The notes beneath the pieces are model-generated. The model was not told the origin of the DNA. It searched no databases and saw only the letters and a program-made list of their open reading frames with translations. A stretch of 51,798 nucleotides of DNA, from the NCBI RefSeq assembly GCF_023017105.1, contig NZ_JALKEV010000023.1, forward strand, positions 1 through 51,798, read 5' to 3'. This stretch comes from Halalkalibacter sp. APA_J-10(15) (GTDB lineage: Bacteria; Bacillota; Bacilli; Bacillales; Bacillaceae_D). Shown in pieces: positions 50,115 through 51,798 of the stretch (positions are counted from its first letter, which is position 1; every line of letters begins with the position of its first letter). The position numbers were made by a program, and so were the translations under genes.

Positions 50115-51798
50115 GTGTTGGGGAATCGAGTTAAGATAGGCTTACTTATTTTGGTTATTATATTTATTTTTACTTCATTTTATATAATTGCGTACAATGG
50201 CTTAGCGAATGAACTCGAATTTGCCTCAGGAAGCGGAGAGGTGGATGATCCATATATAATCGAAACAGCCGAACAGCTTAATAACGTCCGCTTTCATTTG
50301 GACGGACATTTTGATTTGGGAGATAATATTGATTTAAGCACTTATTTATCACCTGGTGGAACGGGGTATGAGCAATGGGAGGAAGCTGGATGGCTGCCAA
50401 TTGGTAGGGGATCAGGATCATTCACTGGCACGTTCAATGGTGTTGGTTTTGAAATAAGTGGGCTAAAGATTAACGGTAATGGAGCTGGGTTGTTTGAAGA
50501 AATTGGGGAAGAAGGGGTCGTTGAAAATCTTGTCCTTTCTGATGTAGACATTGTGACAGAATATACAGCGACGGGGAGTATTGCTAGACATAGCAATGGA
50601 CTTATTCAACATGTGACCGTGGATGGTCTCCGAGTGACTAGAGATACTGCGACGGATAATAGTACTCATGTACTCTATATAGGCGGTATTGTAGGGGGCA
50701 ATAGTGGGACTGTGCAATTTGTTACGATAAAAGAGGGGGTTATAAGTAGCGGATATCGAATTGTTGGTGGTGTGGTCGGTAGGAATGCTGGATTGATACA
50801 GCATGTTACTTATGAAGGTTCACTCCAGAATGATGGTGGACATATAGGTGGTATCGTTGGCCGGAATAATGCCGGTACCATTCAATTTGCTCAAGCCTCA
50901 GGGGAAGTGATATCCTCAAATACTGGTGTAGGTGGACTGGTAGGCTTAAATGATTCTTTTAGTGGTAGAGCGGTTATTCAATATTCACATACTAATACTT
51001 TCGTTCAAGGTGAAAGCGAAGTCGGTGGTTTAGTAGGGCGAGATATAAATAGTAGTATTATTGAAAATGTATATACGATCGGTAATGTTGAAGGAAGCAA
51101 AAGTGTTGGTGGAATTGTTGGAGAAATGTCAAGTGGAAAAATAAACAAAGGGTATTCAATCGGTCATGTGATGGGAAGCGAAAATGTTGGTGGTGTAATC
51201 GGTTTTGATTTTCGTAATAATGTAAAGGTTGAAAACAGCTTTTATTCCGATGGAGAGGTTGATAACGGTTACGGCACATTTAAATCAACGAGTGAATTGC
51301 AAGATGTTGTGACTTATACAGATGTCGATGTAGAAGGACTTGATGAGCCGTGGGATTTTGATTTGATTTGGAAGATCGATTCGACAGGGAATAATGGGTA
51401 TCCGCATCTTCTTACAACGGTAGATTTGACGTATGCTGCCAATGGTGCAGAAGATGGCTGGTCAACAGATACTCAAGTATATCCGTATCCTAAATACAAA
51501 GACGTAACCGTACAAGGGGCAGGTGGTTTGACGAAGAGCGGCTATACGTTTGACGACTGGAATACCGAAGCGGATGGAAGCGGTGAATCGTATCGAGAGG
51601 GCGATACATTTAGCCTCGGGATAGAAGATGTAACACTATATGCGCAGTGGTTGATTAATCATTACGAGTTACGTTATGAAGGGAACGGTGAGGAAAGTGG
51701 AAGTGCACCAGAACCGGAAGAGATTGTGTATGGAAGTGAAGTGGAGATAGCGGATTCTCATACGCTGAGTCGAACGGGCTATACGTTTGTCGGCTGGA
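50115..51798 (+). CDS. Surface protein with GLUG and InlB B-type repeats (partial, runs off right edge)
   Basis: The frame is open from GTG 50115 (GGAGGAG seven bases upstream) to the window end, 561 codons. One N-terminal membrane or signal helix (residues 6-26) is followed by a beta-rich region with GLUG-type repeats from about 110 to 385, for example GGIVGGNSG, GGVVGRNAG, GGIVGRNNAG, GGLVGLN and GGIVGE. After about residue 430 come InlB B-type repeats: GYTFDDWNTEADGSGESY with YAQW, and a second starting RTGYTFVGW. Such proteins are large wall-attached adhesins. The C-terminal anchoring domain is outside the window. Confidence 0.82.
   Translation, partial: MLGNRVKIGLLILVIIFIFTSFYIIAYNGLANELEFASGSGEVDDPYIIETAEQLNNVRFHLDGHFDLGDNIDLSTYLSPGGTGYEQWEEAGWLPIGRGSGSFTGTFNGVGFEISGLKINGNGAGLFEEIGEEGVVENLVLSDVDIVTEYTATGSIARHSNGLIQHVTVDGLRVTRDTATDNSTHVLYIGGIVGGNSGTVQFVTIKEGVISSGYRIVGGVVGRNAGLIQHVTYEGSLQNDGGHIGGIVGRNNAGTIQFAQASGEVISSNTGVGGLVGLNDSFSGRAVIQYSHTNTFVQGESEVGGLVGRDINSSIIENVYTIGNVEGSKSVGGIVGEMSSGKINKGYSIGHVMGSENVGGVIGFDFRNNVKVENSFYSDGEVDNGYGTFKSTSELQDVVTYTDVDVEGLDEPWDFDLIWKIDSTGNNGYPHLLTTVDLTYAANGAEDGWSTDTQVYPYPKYKDVTVQGAGGLTKSGYTFDDWNTEADGSGESYREGDTFSLGIEDVTLYAQWLINHYELRYEGNGEESGSAPEPEEIVYGSEVEIADSHTLSRTGYTFVGW

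Overview
The window reads as a chromosomal segment of a low-GC Gram-positive bacterium of the Bacillaceae. The signs are strong purine-rich ribosome binding sites, frequent GTG and TTG starts, a Bacillus-type BmrR-like promoter, CsoR/CopZ/CopA copper genes, IS1182-type transposase relics and GC-rich dispersed repeats like those of alkaliphilic bacilli. No rRNA, tRNA, CRISPR array, phage or plasmid gene was seen. The species cannot be named from the sequence alone.

Layout. 0-10 kb is a set of small regulator-plus-enzyme modules: a CGNR zinc-finger regulator divergent from a DinB protein; LysR divergent from an MFS exporter; a TetR with two matching operators, the second in front of an alpha/beta hydrolase and an orphan dihydrolipoyl dehydrogenase; a flavin monooxygenase behind an ArsR-like palindrome; and a TetR divergent from a small multidrug export protein. 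10.3-20.3 kb is the most striking part. Two Zur-box-like palindromes precede a GNAT gene and a tight operon encoding an ATP-grasp ligase, a DUF364 Rossmann protein, a SAM methyltransferase, a full oligopeptide/nickel-class ABC importer with its two ATPases fused, and an SbnA-like PLP synthase. I read it as a zinc-repressed, NRPS-independent metallophore synthesis and uptake locus that matches none of the named systems I know.

20.5-36 kb returns to stress and detoxification modules: DUF899, an Old Yellow Enzyme, a decayed tetR beside DUF4260, VOC proteins, a YafY-type regulator, a second CGNR regulator divergent from a split-barrel flavin protein, a YkuE-like phosphoesterase, quinone reductases with ArsR-, MerR- or HxlR-type regulators, and an SDR under a BmrR-like promoter. 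36-44.7 kb holds a secreted beta-helix/ricin-lectin protein, a fusion of a CPBP membrane domain to a TIM-barrel glycosidase-like domain, a split ArsR plus SRPBCC pair, a beta-lactamase-family membrane protein, and relics of an IS1182 transposase and a histidine kinase. 44.9-49 kb is a copper module (csoR, copZ, copA, a His-rich anchored protein) in which three promoters share one operator pattern. The window ends with an AlkD-like glycosylase and the start of a GLUG/InlB-repeat surface protein that runs off the right edge.

Regulatory logic. The two CGNR loci share four 31-bp dyads, TTAACC-N19-GGTTAA, two per divergent promoter region, which looks like an unreported operator for this regulator class. 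Several other modules show matched operator pairs that assign regulators to targets.
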